Source: Methanobacteriota archaeon
GTDB lineage: Archaea; Thermoplasmatota; Thermoplasmata; UBA10834
Length of the DNA: 45,604 nucleotides
Reading direction: 5' to 3'
Assembly: GCA_020725925.1 (NCBI GenBank)
Contig: DYTN01000005.1
Coordinates: forward strand, 58,370 to 103,973
Of this stretch, positions 1 through 7,021 are shown in pieces (the first letter of the stretch is position 1; every line of letters begins with the position of its first letter). A model generated the notes under the pieces. It was not told the DNA's origin, made no database searches, and saw nothing but the letters and a program-made list of their open reading frames with translations. The translations under genes and the position numbers were made by a program.

Positions 1-1
1 C

Positions 2-268
2 GGGCCAGGCGACAGCGACGACTCTCAGGACGCGGGTAAGGCGCGTGGTCTGGAGAGGGCGCTCGAGGCCCATCAGAACACCATCACAAAGATGGAGCAG
101 AGGGGCCAGGACGTACCTCCAGGGCTCGAACACTCCATGAACAAACTCCTGGAGAAGCTCACCGAGAGGCTGAGCTCAGAGCAGGCTGACGATAACGACA
201 GCCAGAAGAACGACCACGAGGACAACGGCCTGCACTTGGGCCAGGGTCATGACAAGGACAAGAAGTGA
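2..268 (+). CDS. 3' end of an acidic, helix-rich protein, cut by the window edge
   Basis: Only the last 88 codons are present, open from the window edge to a TGA at 266-268. The first half (about residues 13-58) looks like an amphipathic helical pair rich in Leu, Glu and Lys. The tail is very hydrophilic (Asp, Asn, His, Gln, Lys). This resembles the C-terminal part of archaeal DUF5667-like surface proteins, but with the N-terminus missing I cannot assign a function. It converges on the subtilase gene. A T-rich stretch at 424-439 is a likely terminator. Confidence 0.6.
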   Translation, partial: GPGDSDDSQDAGKARGLERALEAHQNTITKMEQRGQDVPPGLEHSMNKLLEKLTERLSSEQADDNDSQKNDHEDNGLHLGQGHDKDKK

Positions 269-423
269 ATCTGCTGGGGAGCGACCACGACCGACAGAGG
301 CATGGACGGACACGCGTGAGGCCGACGCTGGGATTCCCGGCGGTGGCGTTCGCGAGCGGGCCACCTTCGTGTGCCCAACGCGTGTGCCGGTGGGACCGCC
401 TCAGGCTCTGGGGCTCCCCGCAA

Positions 424-439
424 CTTTCTTCATTTTTTG
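424..439 (+). terminator. T-rich archaeal-type terminator
   Basis: A pyrimidine-rich run ending in six T residues lies about 155 bases after the stop of the truncated first gene and before the converging subtilase stop. Archaeal intrinsic termination uses such T tracts, often without a hairpin. I see no strong hairpin. The rest of 269-470 holds nothing else I can support. Confidence 0.35.
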
Positions 440-470
440 AGTTCCAGCGGAGGCCGTCGATGGATCCGGA

Positions 471-2648
471 TCACGAGGCCTGTTGCTGGGAAGCGTACAT
501 CCCGCCGGGAGCGTAAGGCTCGACAATGATCCTGGCGTTCTTCCAGATGCCCGTCAGGTAGTAGTTGTATGTCCCGACCTTGTGGAATGTCGCGGACCAG
601 TAGTCCCCCGGGGCGATGAGCATGCCGCTCTGGAACATCCCGTCCGGGTGCTCCCCGGCCTCGTCGACCCTGCCGCTGCGTATCGCCACACCGGGCGGCG
701 GCGCCCACGCGCGGTTGACCCAGACCACCTTGGTCCCCTCCACGACGCGCATCTCGCTCGGCAGGACCTCGTGCCCGACCAGGTCGACATACGCCTCGAA
801 CCGGGGCGGAGGCGGCGGTGGCGGGGGCATGTAGGGCATCGCGGGTGTGGGTTGCGCGTGGAGCGGCTGCGCGGAGACATGCTGCACGACGACCCTGCGC
901 CTCCTGGGCCTCATGGCAAGGGCGATGGCTGGGATGGCGATGATGACCGCCAGCAGCAGCAGGAAGTTGAACACGCCAAGCTCGTTGAAGATGAAGTCCT
1001 GGACGTCCTTCAGGAACTGTGCGAACATGCCCTCCGGAGGGGGCTCGTGCACGGGGAGTTCGAGCATCCCCGACTGATACAGGGTTCCGTCGACGTTCGC
1101 GTACGCGACCATGTAGATGGTGGCGTTGTCCGCCGGGGCCTGGATGCCCGCGACGGTGAATGTAGCCCATGTCGTGCCCGTGTAGGACTGCGAGGTCTCC
1201 GTGAGGGAGGTGGCGCTCAGGCCCCACCTGAGGTAGGTCGTCTGGATCGCGCCTGGGTCCCCGCCGCTCACGAGCCATGTGATCGAGAAGGTGGAGTTGA
1301 GCGGGACGTACTCCGGGTGCTCGGTTATCGTCACCGTGGGGTTGGCTATGCTCTCCACCGCCGCGAAGGCGTCCACGATACCCCAGCCTGTGGTCGTGTC
1401 CCAGCCGGTCATCGAGGTGAGGGCGATGGCCGTGCCGTTCATCACAGCTCCGATGTCGACGGGCGTGAGGGCGGGATTCACGGACATCATGAGCGCAACC
1501 ACCCCTGCGACGAACGGGGCAGCGGTGGATGTCCCTGAGAGCTCGTGGTACGCCCCGTCGGGGGTCGTGGATCCGCCCTGCGTGGAGTATATCCCCACAC
1601 CCGGGGCCATCAGGTCCAGGCCCGAGCCGTAGTTGCTGAAGCTCGCGCGACGGCTCGTATCGTCGACCGCCCCGACAGCGATGACGCTCGGGTAGGCCGC
1701 TGGGTAGCTGACGTAGCTCGCACCGTTGTTCCCGGACGCCGCAACCGTGACGACCCCATTGTCGGATGCATACCTGATCTGATTCGAGAGCACCGCCGAC
1801 GACCCGTCCACGCCGAGGCTCATCGTGATGACATTCGCACCATGTTCCGTAGCCCATCTGACGCCGCTGGCGACGTACGCGTCGGTGCCCTCACCTGAGT
1901 CGTTCATCACCTTGACGGCCATCAGGCGCACCTGGGCCATGCCGGCGATGCCTATCGAGTTGGATATCGCAGCCCCGACCACGCCGGCGACGTGCGTGCC
2001 GTGGTAGGTGTATGTATTCGCAACCCACCTGCCCAGCTCGTCGTAGCTGTTGATGTTGTCATCCATGGGGAAGAAATTGTCGTCGATGGCGTTGTAGCCG
2101 TGGTAGCCGTCGGCGTCGCTCCACATGTTCGCGGCGAGGTCCGGATGGTTCCAGTCTATGCCAGTATCGAGCACCGCGACTATCACATCGCTCTCCCCTC
2201 TCGTTATGTCCCAGGCCTCGTACGCGTTCACGGTGTCGAGGCCCCACTGGCGGGACAGCTCGGCGTCGTTCGGCGTGTACGTCATACGTGCCCGCTTCTC
2301 GGACGATATGCTGATGACCCCAGGCGTTCGGGAGAGCCTGTCCAGGAGGTCAGCGTCGATATCGGCCGCCCGGATCGTCACTATGCCCGCCACCGGGTCA
2401 GAGCGGAGCACCTTCGCGCCTTCGTCGAGGGCGAGGCCCACGGCCTCGTCAAACGCGGGACCGTGAGCTACCTCGACCACGAGGTTGGCCGAGGGGTCGT
2501 CTACCATCACGGACACGGTGGAGACGGTCCTATCGGGGCCGTCGCCAGCCTGTAGCTGGAAGAGGCTTGCCATCAGCAGCAGAACGATGCATGCGGTCAC
2601 GGCCGACGCCACGGACCGGGGCGGACAATTGCCAGCTGGACTGTGCAT
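471..2648 (-). CDS. Secreted membrane-anchored subtilisin-like serine protease with a C-terminal cupredoxin-like domain
   Basis: A 725-residue S8 peptidase. Residues 1-35 form a signal peptide and about 50-120 an I9-like propeptide. The catalytic residues are Asp161 (VLDTGID), His216 (HGTHVAG) and Ser374 (GTSTAAP); Asn307 (SGNN) is the oxyanion residue. A beta-rich domain follows (about 437-533), then a membrane helix (about 560-580) ending in PRRRR. A proline-rich linker (600-615) leads to a cupredoxin-like domain (about 617-711). By the positive-inside rule that last domain should be cytosolic. It shows the cupredoxin strand pattern but no His/Cys/His/Met copper ligands. I chose the ATG at 2648 because GGAGAGGT precedes it and an AT-rich promoter element (about 2701-2711) lies some 55 bases upstream. 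An in-frame ATG at 2693 would add 15 residues. The likely job is breakdown of extracellular protein. Confidence 0.9.
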   Translation of the reverse strand: MHSPAGNCPPRSVASAVTACIVLLLMASLFQLQAGDGPDRTVSTVSVMVDDPSANLVVEVAHGPAFDEAVGLALDEGAKVLRSDPVAGIVTIRAADIDADLLDRLSRTPGVISISSEKRARMTYTPNDAELSRQWGLDTVNAYEAWDITRGESDVIVAVLDTGIDWNHPDLAANMWSDADGYHGYNAIDDNFFPMDDNINSYDELGRWVANTYTYHGTHVAGVVGAAISNSIGIAGMAQVRLMAVKVMNDSGEGTDAYVASGVRWATEHGANVITMSLGVDGSSAVLSNQIRYASDNGVVTVAASGNNGASYVSYPAAYPSVIAVGAVDDTSRRASFSNYGSGLDLMAPGVGIYSTQGGSTTPDGAYHELSGTSTAAPFVAGVVALMMSVNPALTPVDIGAVMNGTAIALTSMTGWDTTTGWGIVDAFAAVESIANPTVTITEHPEYVPLNSTFSITWLVSGGDPGAIQTTYLRWGLSATSLTETSQSYTGTTWATFTVAGIQAPADNATIYMVAYANVDGTLYQSGMLELPVHEPPPEGMFAQFLKDVQDFIFNELGVFNFLLLLAVIIAIPAIALAMRPRRRRVVVQHVSAQPLHAQPTPAMPYMPPPPPPPPRFEAYVDLVGHEVLPSEMRVVEGTKVVWVNRAWAPPPGVAIRSGRVDEAGEHPDGMFQSGMLIAPGDYWSATFHKVGTYNYYLTGIWKNARIIVEPYAPGGMYASQQQAS

Positions 2649-2816
2649 AGAGAACCTGACCTCTCCTGTCCGTCTGATTGGCTGACTAGTCATTCTGAGC
2701 GATAAATAGATTGTCCCAAGAATATCGCGCTCCAAGACACCGTTTGAACAGGCGCCGCCGATATCGCAGCAGAGCGCGAGGAAGCTTGAATACCCGCGAA
2801 GCATGTCCGGCAGCAG

Positions 2817-3614
2817 ATGGACGCCCTCGAGGCCCTCATTCTGGGTGTCGTGCAGGGGCTCACGGAGTGGCTCCCGATCTCCAGCTCCGGCCACCTCGTG
2901 ATAGCTCAGGAGCTGCTCGGCATCCCGCCGGACGAGAACCTCGTGTTCGACCTCGTCGTCCACCTTGGCACCTTGCTGGCCGTGGTCGCGTTCTTCAGGA
3001 AGGAGCTTGGCAGGATAGTCCTAGCGGCCTTCGCGAAGAAGGACGCGAGGGACGAGCAAGTGAGGGCGCTCAGGACCCTGGGCGCGCTGCTCCTGCTCGG
3101 GACGGTGCCGGCCGCAGTCGTCGGCGTGCTCCTCACGAATGTGATAGACGAGATATTCGACCTCGCAATCGTCGGGGGAGCCCTCATCGTGAACGCGGTC
3201 ATGTTGCTCGCAGCCGAGAGGCTCTCGTCGAAGGGTTCGAGGAGGAGCGCGAACCTTGCCGACGCGGTGGCGATCGGCACGTTCCAGGCTGCATCCATCA
3301 TGCCTGGGATCTCGAGGAGTGGGGCGACCATCAGCGGGGGCATGTTCCGGGGCCTGGAGCGGGAGACAGCGGCGGTGTTCGCCTTCCTGCTGTCCGTCCC
3401 GACCTTGCTGGGGGCGTTCTGCTACGGCCTCGTGACGCTTGACGCCTACGACGCGGCCCCGGCCAACCTACTCATTGGCTTCGCGGCCGCATTCCTCACG
3501 GGCCTGGCCTCGATCGAATACCTTCTGAAGGCGGTGAGGGCCCGCAAGCTCTGGGTGTTCAGCGCATACTGCGTCGTCGTCGGGGCTGCGGTCCTCGTCT
3601 GGGCTCTGGCGTAG
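2817..3614 (+). CDS. uppP: Undecaprenyl-diphosphatase (UppP/BacA family)
   Basis: A 265-residue multi-pass membrane protein. The N-terminus carries the family signature (GxxQGLTEWLPISSSGH, residues 10-26) and a second motif with PGISRSG near residue 165; these form the family's active site. Members dephosphorylate polyprenyl diphosphate to the monophosphate carrier; in archaea the natural lipid is presumably a dolichol-type polyprenyl used in glycan assembly. Length matches the family (about 265-280). The ATG lies about 25-30 bases after a weak TATA-like stretch (about 2783-2792), which fits a leaderless transcript. It is transcribed divergently from the subtilase and converges on the PKD protein gene with a 6-base gap. 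The nucleotide-sugar genes further on could use the same lipid carrier (inference). Confidence 0.93.
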   Translation: MDALEALILGVVQGLTEWLPISSSGHLVIAQELLGIPPDENLVFDLVVHLGTLLAVVAFFRKELGRIVLAAFAKKDARDEQVRALRTLGALLLLGTVPAAVVGVLLTNVIDEIFDLAIVGGALIVNAVMLLAAERLSSKGSRRSANLADAVAIGTFQAASIMPGISRSGATISGGMFRGLERETAAVFAFLLSVPTLLGAFCYGLVTLDAYDAAPANLLIGFAAAFLTGLASIEYLLKAVRARKLWVFSAYCVVVGAAVLVWALA

Positions 3615-3620
3615 GCGGCT

Positions 3621-4337
3621 CTACTTCTCCGCCTCGAGTGCGCGCTCTATCTCGAGCGCGGCCTCGATCTTCTTCTTCTCCTCGCGCTTCCGCTTCCTCT
3701 TCATCCTCGGCCTGATGGCCAGGACCACGCCGACAATCGCCGCTGCGATCACCGCAAGGTACATCCAGTTGTCCGTCAGGTACTTGACCAGGCCCGGCTG
3801 CGGGTCCTTCTCGATAGGGCTCGTCCCGGAGGCGTACTCCTGAAGGTTCGTGTACTTGTCCCCGTCGTTGTCGTCGCTTCCTGTGAAGTCGAGCTTGTAG
3901 AGATAGCTCATCTCCCACCAGTCGGGCAGGCCGTCCTTGTCGGAGTCGATGATCGAGTAGACCGCGGTGAACGCCTGCGCGGTCTTGTTCTCGTTGTCGG
4001 TCACGGTCAGCGTGATCTCATAGAGGCCGAGCGTGCGGAACTTGAAGCTCTCCGCCTGGCCCCACACATACGTCGTGGCGTCCCCCACCGTGACCGCCCA
4101 TGTGTAGTTAGTGATGAAGCCGTCGTCCGAGGAGTCGCTCCCGTCCAGGTTCCACCAGGTGCCGTTAGAGACCTCGTCCGGAAGGGGCGCGATGATGGCC
4201 ACGGGGTCGCCCACGGCCTGCGCGCGCACGGCGATCGTGACCTCGCCATCCGCATCGACGGACACGAGCGCCGCCGACGCAAGTGCCACAAAAGCGAGTG
4301 CGGTGAGTGCCACGCCCAGCCGAGAGAACCACTCCAT
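3621..4337 (-). CDS. Surface protein with PKD domain, calcium-binding repeats and a membrane anchor
   Basis: 238 residues. An N-terminal signal peptide (1-24) is followed by a PKD-type beta domain (about 45-130), then two Asp-rich stretches (DSDKDGLPDWWE and DDNDGDKYTNLQEY, about 133-175). These match thrombospondin type 3/EF-hand-like calcium-binding repeats of the kind followed by GTSP in secreted prokaryotic proteins. A membrane helix (about 190-210) and a cytosolic tail very rich in Arg, Lys and Glu complete the protein. The ATG at 4337 has AAGGGGGGAT just before it; a TTG six codons upstream is less likely. A TATA-like ATATAT near 4431-4437 implies a leader of some 65-70 bases. The function is unknown. 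The architecture suggests an envelope protein exposed outside. Confidence 0.82.
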   Translation of the reverse strand: MEWFSRLGVALTALAFVALASAALVSVDADGEVTIAVRAQAVGDPVAIIAPLPDEVSNGTWWNLDGSDSSDDGFITNYTWAVTVGDATTYVWGQAESFKFRTLGLYEITLTVTDNENKTAQAFTAVYSIIDSDKDGLPDWWEMSYLYKLDFTGSDDNDGDKYTNLQEYASGTSPIEKDPQPGLVKYLTDNWMYLAVIAAAIVGVVLAIRPRMKRKRKREEKKKIEAALEIERALEAEK

Positions 4338-4541
4338 CGGGAATCCCCCCTTCAAGCTCGTCAGGGGACGACCTAGGCCCTGCCGCCAGGCTCGATCCCC
4401 GGACCAGGGTCGGTGATGGCCATTGCGTCATATATCCCTTTGCGCTCTGGCGACTGCCCACATTCACGCTAGCGGCAATCTTATCATATACCACTACCGA
4501 TTTCATCGTGGCAAGGTTCGGCGTGAGGGCGACGCGGTATC

Positions 4542-5471
4542 ATGATCTCTGATGAGACGAAGTTGTTCGAATGCCCCGTGTGCGGGTTCAGGGTGGGTTC
4601 CGAGGAGAGCGTCTGCCCCCGGTGCGGGAACCATTTCACGAGGACCACCAGGTTCGAATGCCCGTTCTGCGGTGGGCTTGTGGACCAGGGCGCAGAGGCA
4701 TTTCCCGCGTGTCATGTGAACTATTCCGAATTCAGGGCCAAGACGGAGAGCAAGGGCAGGGACGACACCATCGACCTGCTCCTGACGGAGATCATCAGAA
4801 TGGAGGCCGCCGAGGTCAGGTCGGAGGCCCGGAAGTTCAGCTGCCCGATATGCGCGTGGCTGATGGACGGCACCGAATCCACGTGTCCCAAGTGCGGCAA
4901 GTCCTTCATCGAGGACCTGACCTTCCAGTGCCCCGTCTGCGGCTCGCTCGTCCACCCCGACGCGGAACGATGCCCCGAATGCGGGTCGCTGTTCGAGGAG
5001 GGCGTCTCCGTTCACGAGGAGGCCGCAGACAAGCTGGACGAAATCGTGGACGTGACCGGCGCCGGTGTCGCCCCAGCTGCGACGGATGAGGAGGGGCGCG
5101 AGCAGGAGGAGATGCCCGCGAAAGCGCGTGAGAGCTCAGAGGAGACCGCCTCGCCACTGGAGGGCATCGCGAGGGCCACGGGCCAAGCCCTCGGGTCGAT
5201 CTTCGGAGCGGGCAGACAGGGCCCTCAGCCCGAGCCCACGCCCAAACCCGAGGAGACCGCGCCAGAGGCGTTGCCCGACCAGGAACCTTCAACGGCAATG
5301 GACGCGCTCGAGCGCCTGGAGGCCGTCCTGCCAGCTCCAGAGCAGATTACAGAGGAGCCAGCGCCTGCCAGGGAGACCCTGGAAGCCAAGCCAGAAGCCG
5401 CTGCCCCCAAGAAGCCGAAGCAGAGGAAGCTGAAGGCCAAGCCACAGGGAGCGAAGCCGAAGCACGCCTAG
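4542..5471 (+). CDS. Multi-zinc-ribbon protein with an Ala/Pro/Glu-rich tail
   Basis: 309 residues, no signal peptide. Four zinc-ribbon-like units follow one another at about residues 10-32, 39-58, 100-120 and 129-150, each built on CPxCG-type knuckles. In the second unit the third ligand position is Phe (AFPAC, codon TTT), so that site lacks one Cys. From about residue 155 the sequence is low complexity, rich in Ala, Pro, Glu and Lys, ending in a basic stretch. Double zinc ribbons of this type are common in archaeal proteins of unknown function and may bind nucleic acid or protein. The gene starts about 55 bases after a TATA-like stretch (about 4477-4487). No enzyme domain is visible. Confidence 0.82.
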   Translation: MISDETKLFECPVCGFRVGSEESVCPRCGNHFTRTTRFECPFCGGLVDQGAEAFPACHVNYSEFRAKTESKGRDDTIDLLLTEIIRMEAAEVRSEARKFSCPICAWLMDGTESTCPKCGKSFIEDLTFQCPVCGSLVHPDAERCPECGSLFEEGVSVHEEAADKLDEIVDVTGAGVAPAATDEEGREQEEMPAKARESSEETASPLEGIARATGQALGSIFGAGRQGPQPEPTPKPEETAPEALPDQEPSTAMDALERLEAVLPAPEQITEEPAPARETLEAKPEAAAPKKPKQRKLKAKPQGAKPKHA

Positions 5472-5511
5472 ACCGAGACCTTTTTCTCGCATGCGAGCGC
5501 TCTCAGACGCG

Positions 5512-6240
5512 ATGATTGTCATAGATGCCAGGGAGGGCGTGTCCGGGGACATGCTCCTCGCGGCCATGCTGGGCATGTTCGACCAAGAGCGGCGAGAGGA
5601 CCATGGCCGCAGGCTCGGGAGCGCCTCCCATGAATTTGGCGTCGAGATGGTCGTTTCCGAGGTCGAGGAGGGCGGAGAGAGGGGGCTCGGCATCTCCTAC
5701 CTGCGGCCCGAGCCATTTCGCTACGGCTCCTCGTACGATGAGTGCTTCCGCACGGTCAGGGCCATAGACAAGGCCATCGACAGCGACGGGAAGGTGAGCG
5801 GAGGCATCCTGGAGGCGATATTCGATGCGGAGGGTGAAGCCCACGGTGTGGACCCGACGGAGGTGCACCTGCACGAGCTCGCTAGGCCTCAGGCGCTGAT
5901 GAACATCGCCGGGATCGGGCTCCTGAGCTCAGAGCTCCTGAAGGCGGGCGCAGGGGGCTTCGTCTCCACGACGATCACAACCGGCAAGGGGCTCGTGGTC
6001 GTTGGCCACGGCGCTGTCAGGGTTCCCCCGCCCGTGTCGGAGATACTCCTCCGGGGGCTCAGGCACGAGATGGGGGACGCCCCGGGCGAGCGGGCCACGC
6101 CGACGGGCATCGCGGCAATCAAGGTGCTGGCACGATCGCAGGTGGAGACGGTCCCGACGACCCACACGCGGAAGGCGGTCGGGTTCGGGACGAAGAGGTT
6201 CGCGGGGAGGCTCGGCAGGACCAGCCTGATTGCACACTGA
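5512..6240 (+). CDS. LarC N-terminal-type (DUF111) protein, short form
   Basis: 242 residues. The start (MIVIDAREGVSGDML) matches the LarC/DUF111 N-terminus, and the VHLHELARPQ segment, the HGxxxVPxP segment (GHGAVRVPPP) and the ATPTGIAA motif follow in the family order. LarC inserts nickel into the pyridinium dithiocarboxylate mononucleotide cofactor of lactate racemase. Full LarC is about 400 residues with a second domain; here the gene ends after the first. I see no continuation downstream, so this is a LarC1-only protein or a diverged relative. An ATG at 5491 would add seven residues; 5512 fits the family start better. The nickel link to the CODH/ACS locus 25 kb away is only suggestive. 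Confidence 0.75.
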   Translation: MIVIDAREGVSGDMLLAAMLGMFDQERREDHGRRLGSASHEFGVEMVVSEVEEGGERGLGISYLRPEPFRYGSSYDECFRTVRAIDKAIDSDGKVSGGILEAIFDAEGEAHGVDPTEVHLHELARPQALMNIAGIGLLSSELLKAGAGGFVSTTITTGKGLVVVGHGAVRVPPPVSEILLRGLRHEMGDAPGERATPTGIAAIKVLARSQVETVPTTHTRKAVGFGTKRFAGRLGRTSLIAH

Positions 6241-6271
6241 GAAGCCTTACGACATAGGCGCAATGATTATC

Positions 6272-6326
6272 CCCCGGCGTGCCATGGCGTAACATCGTTA
6301 ACGATGATGGCGGTCGTCTGCCGGGG
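6272..6326 (+). promoter_or_regulatory. Nested inverted repeats before the sulfur-relay operon
   Basis: Three nested perfect inverted repeats share a centre region. The outer arms are CCCCGGC (6272-6278) and GCCGGGG (6320-6326). The middle arms are GCCAT (6281-6285) and ATGGC (6307-6311). The innermost is the 14-base palindrome CATCGTTAACGATG (6293-6306). A TATA-like ATGATTAT (6263-6270) would place the transcript start close to the inner palindrome. It could be an operator or a structured leader for the tusA-dsrE-iscS-like operon; its role is inferred only. Confidence 0.4.
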
Positions 6327-6347
6327 CAATTCCAGGAGAGTGCTTGA

Positions 6348-6602
6348 TTGGTCGATAGTGGCGACCCATTCCCCCAACCCGCCAAGACCATAGATTGCAT
6401 CGGCCTCTACTGTCCGGAGCCGGTGTTCAGAACACGCGAGGAGATTTCCTCGGTTTCCATCGGACAGGTCCTGGAGGTCCTGGCGGACGACCCTGCTTCA
6501 GAGTCGGACATCAGGAGCTGGGCGAAGCACGCCGGGCACGAGCTGCTGAGCATAGAGCGCGTCATAGGCGGCTTCAGGTTCCTGATCAGAAGGAAGGTAT
6601 AG
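6348..6602 (+). CDS. tusA: TusA-family sulfur carrier protein
   Basis: 84 residues, the usual TusA length. The core motif DCIGLYCPEPV (residues 16-26) holds the conserved CPxP with Cys22 as the sulfur-carrying cysteine; Cys17 is an extra one. TusA proteins accept persulfide sulfur from a desulfurase or rhodanese and pass it to partners such as DsrE-type proteins. The start must be the TTG at 6348: an in-frame TGA sits directly before it, and no ATG or GTG precedes the motif. AGGAG lies 10 bases upstream. It is the first gene of an operon with dsrE (11-base gap) and an iscS-like gene. Confidence 0.88.
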   Translation: MVDSGDPFPQPAKTIDCIGLYCPEPVFRTREEISSVSIGQVLEVLADDPASESDIRSWAKHAGHELLSIERVIGGFRFLIRRKV

Positions 6603-6613
6603 GAGGAGCAAAG

Positions 6614-6982
6614 ATGGCGAAGAGCATACTCTATGTACAGACATCAGGCACGAACACCCCCGAGCGGCTATACGCACCCTTCATACTCGCGACGACCGCG
6701 AGGGTCATGGGCTTGGACGCGACGGTCTACTTCCTGGGCATGGGAGTGACGGCGGTCATGAAGGGGAACGCCGAGAAGATCAAGCTGGGGTCCTTCCCAA
6801 CAGTGAAGCAGGTCATGGACCAGGCAGCCAAGGAGGGCGTCAAGATGCTCGTGTGCAGCCAGAGCTGCGAGATGCTCGGGCTCAAGGGCGCCCCCGAGGA
6901 GTTCGAGGACCCCGCGAAGGTCGTGGGCGCCGCGACATTGAACGACCTCGTCCTGGACGCCGATGCGGTGCTAAGCTTTTAG
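6614..6982 (+). CDS. DsrE-family sulfur relay protein
   Basis: 122 residues of the DsrE/DsrF/peroxiredoxin-like family, a small alpha/beta protein. The N-terminal strand ILYVQTSG, the central FLGMGV stretch and the cysteines at 81 and 85 (LVCSQSCE) fit DsrE proteins, where a cysteine in this region can carry a persulfide. It probably exchanges sulfur with the upstream TusA protein. The ATG at 6614 has a strong Shine-Dalgarno (GGAGGAG) four bases before it. A longer open frame beginning at 6395 overlaps tusA and is not the gene. The gap to the iscS-like gene is 39 bases. Confidence 0.87.
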   Translation: MAKSILYVQTSGTNTPERLYAPFILATTARVMGLDATVYFLGMGVTAVMKGNAEKIKLGSFPTVKQVMDQAAKEGVKMLVCSQSCEMLGLKGAPEEFEDPAKVVGAATLNDLVLDADAVLSF

Positions 6983-7021
6983 CGGCGCCCGGGCATTAGC
7001 CACCCACTGGAGTGATAGCAC

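Noticed and set aside
430..1857. Long frame on the minus strand overlapping the subtilase in another frame
   Set aside because: Composition is that of a frame-shifted high-GC shadow (Arg/His/Gly/Pro). The subtilase frame holds conserved catalytic motifs.
2649..2963. Upstream extension of the subtilase to 2963
   Set aside because: The added residues lack any secretion pattern, run into uppP on the other strand and include the promoter region.
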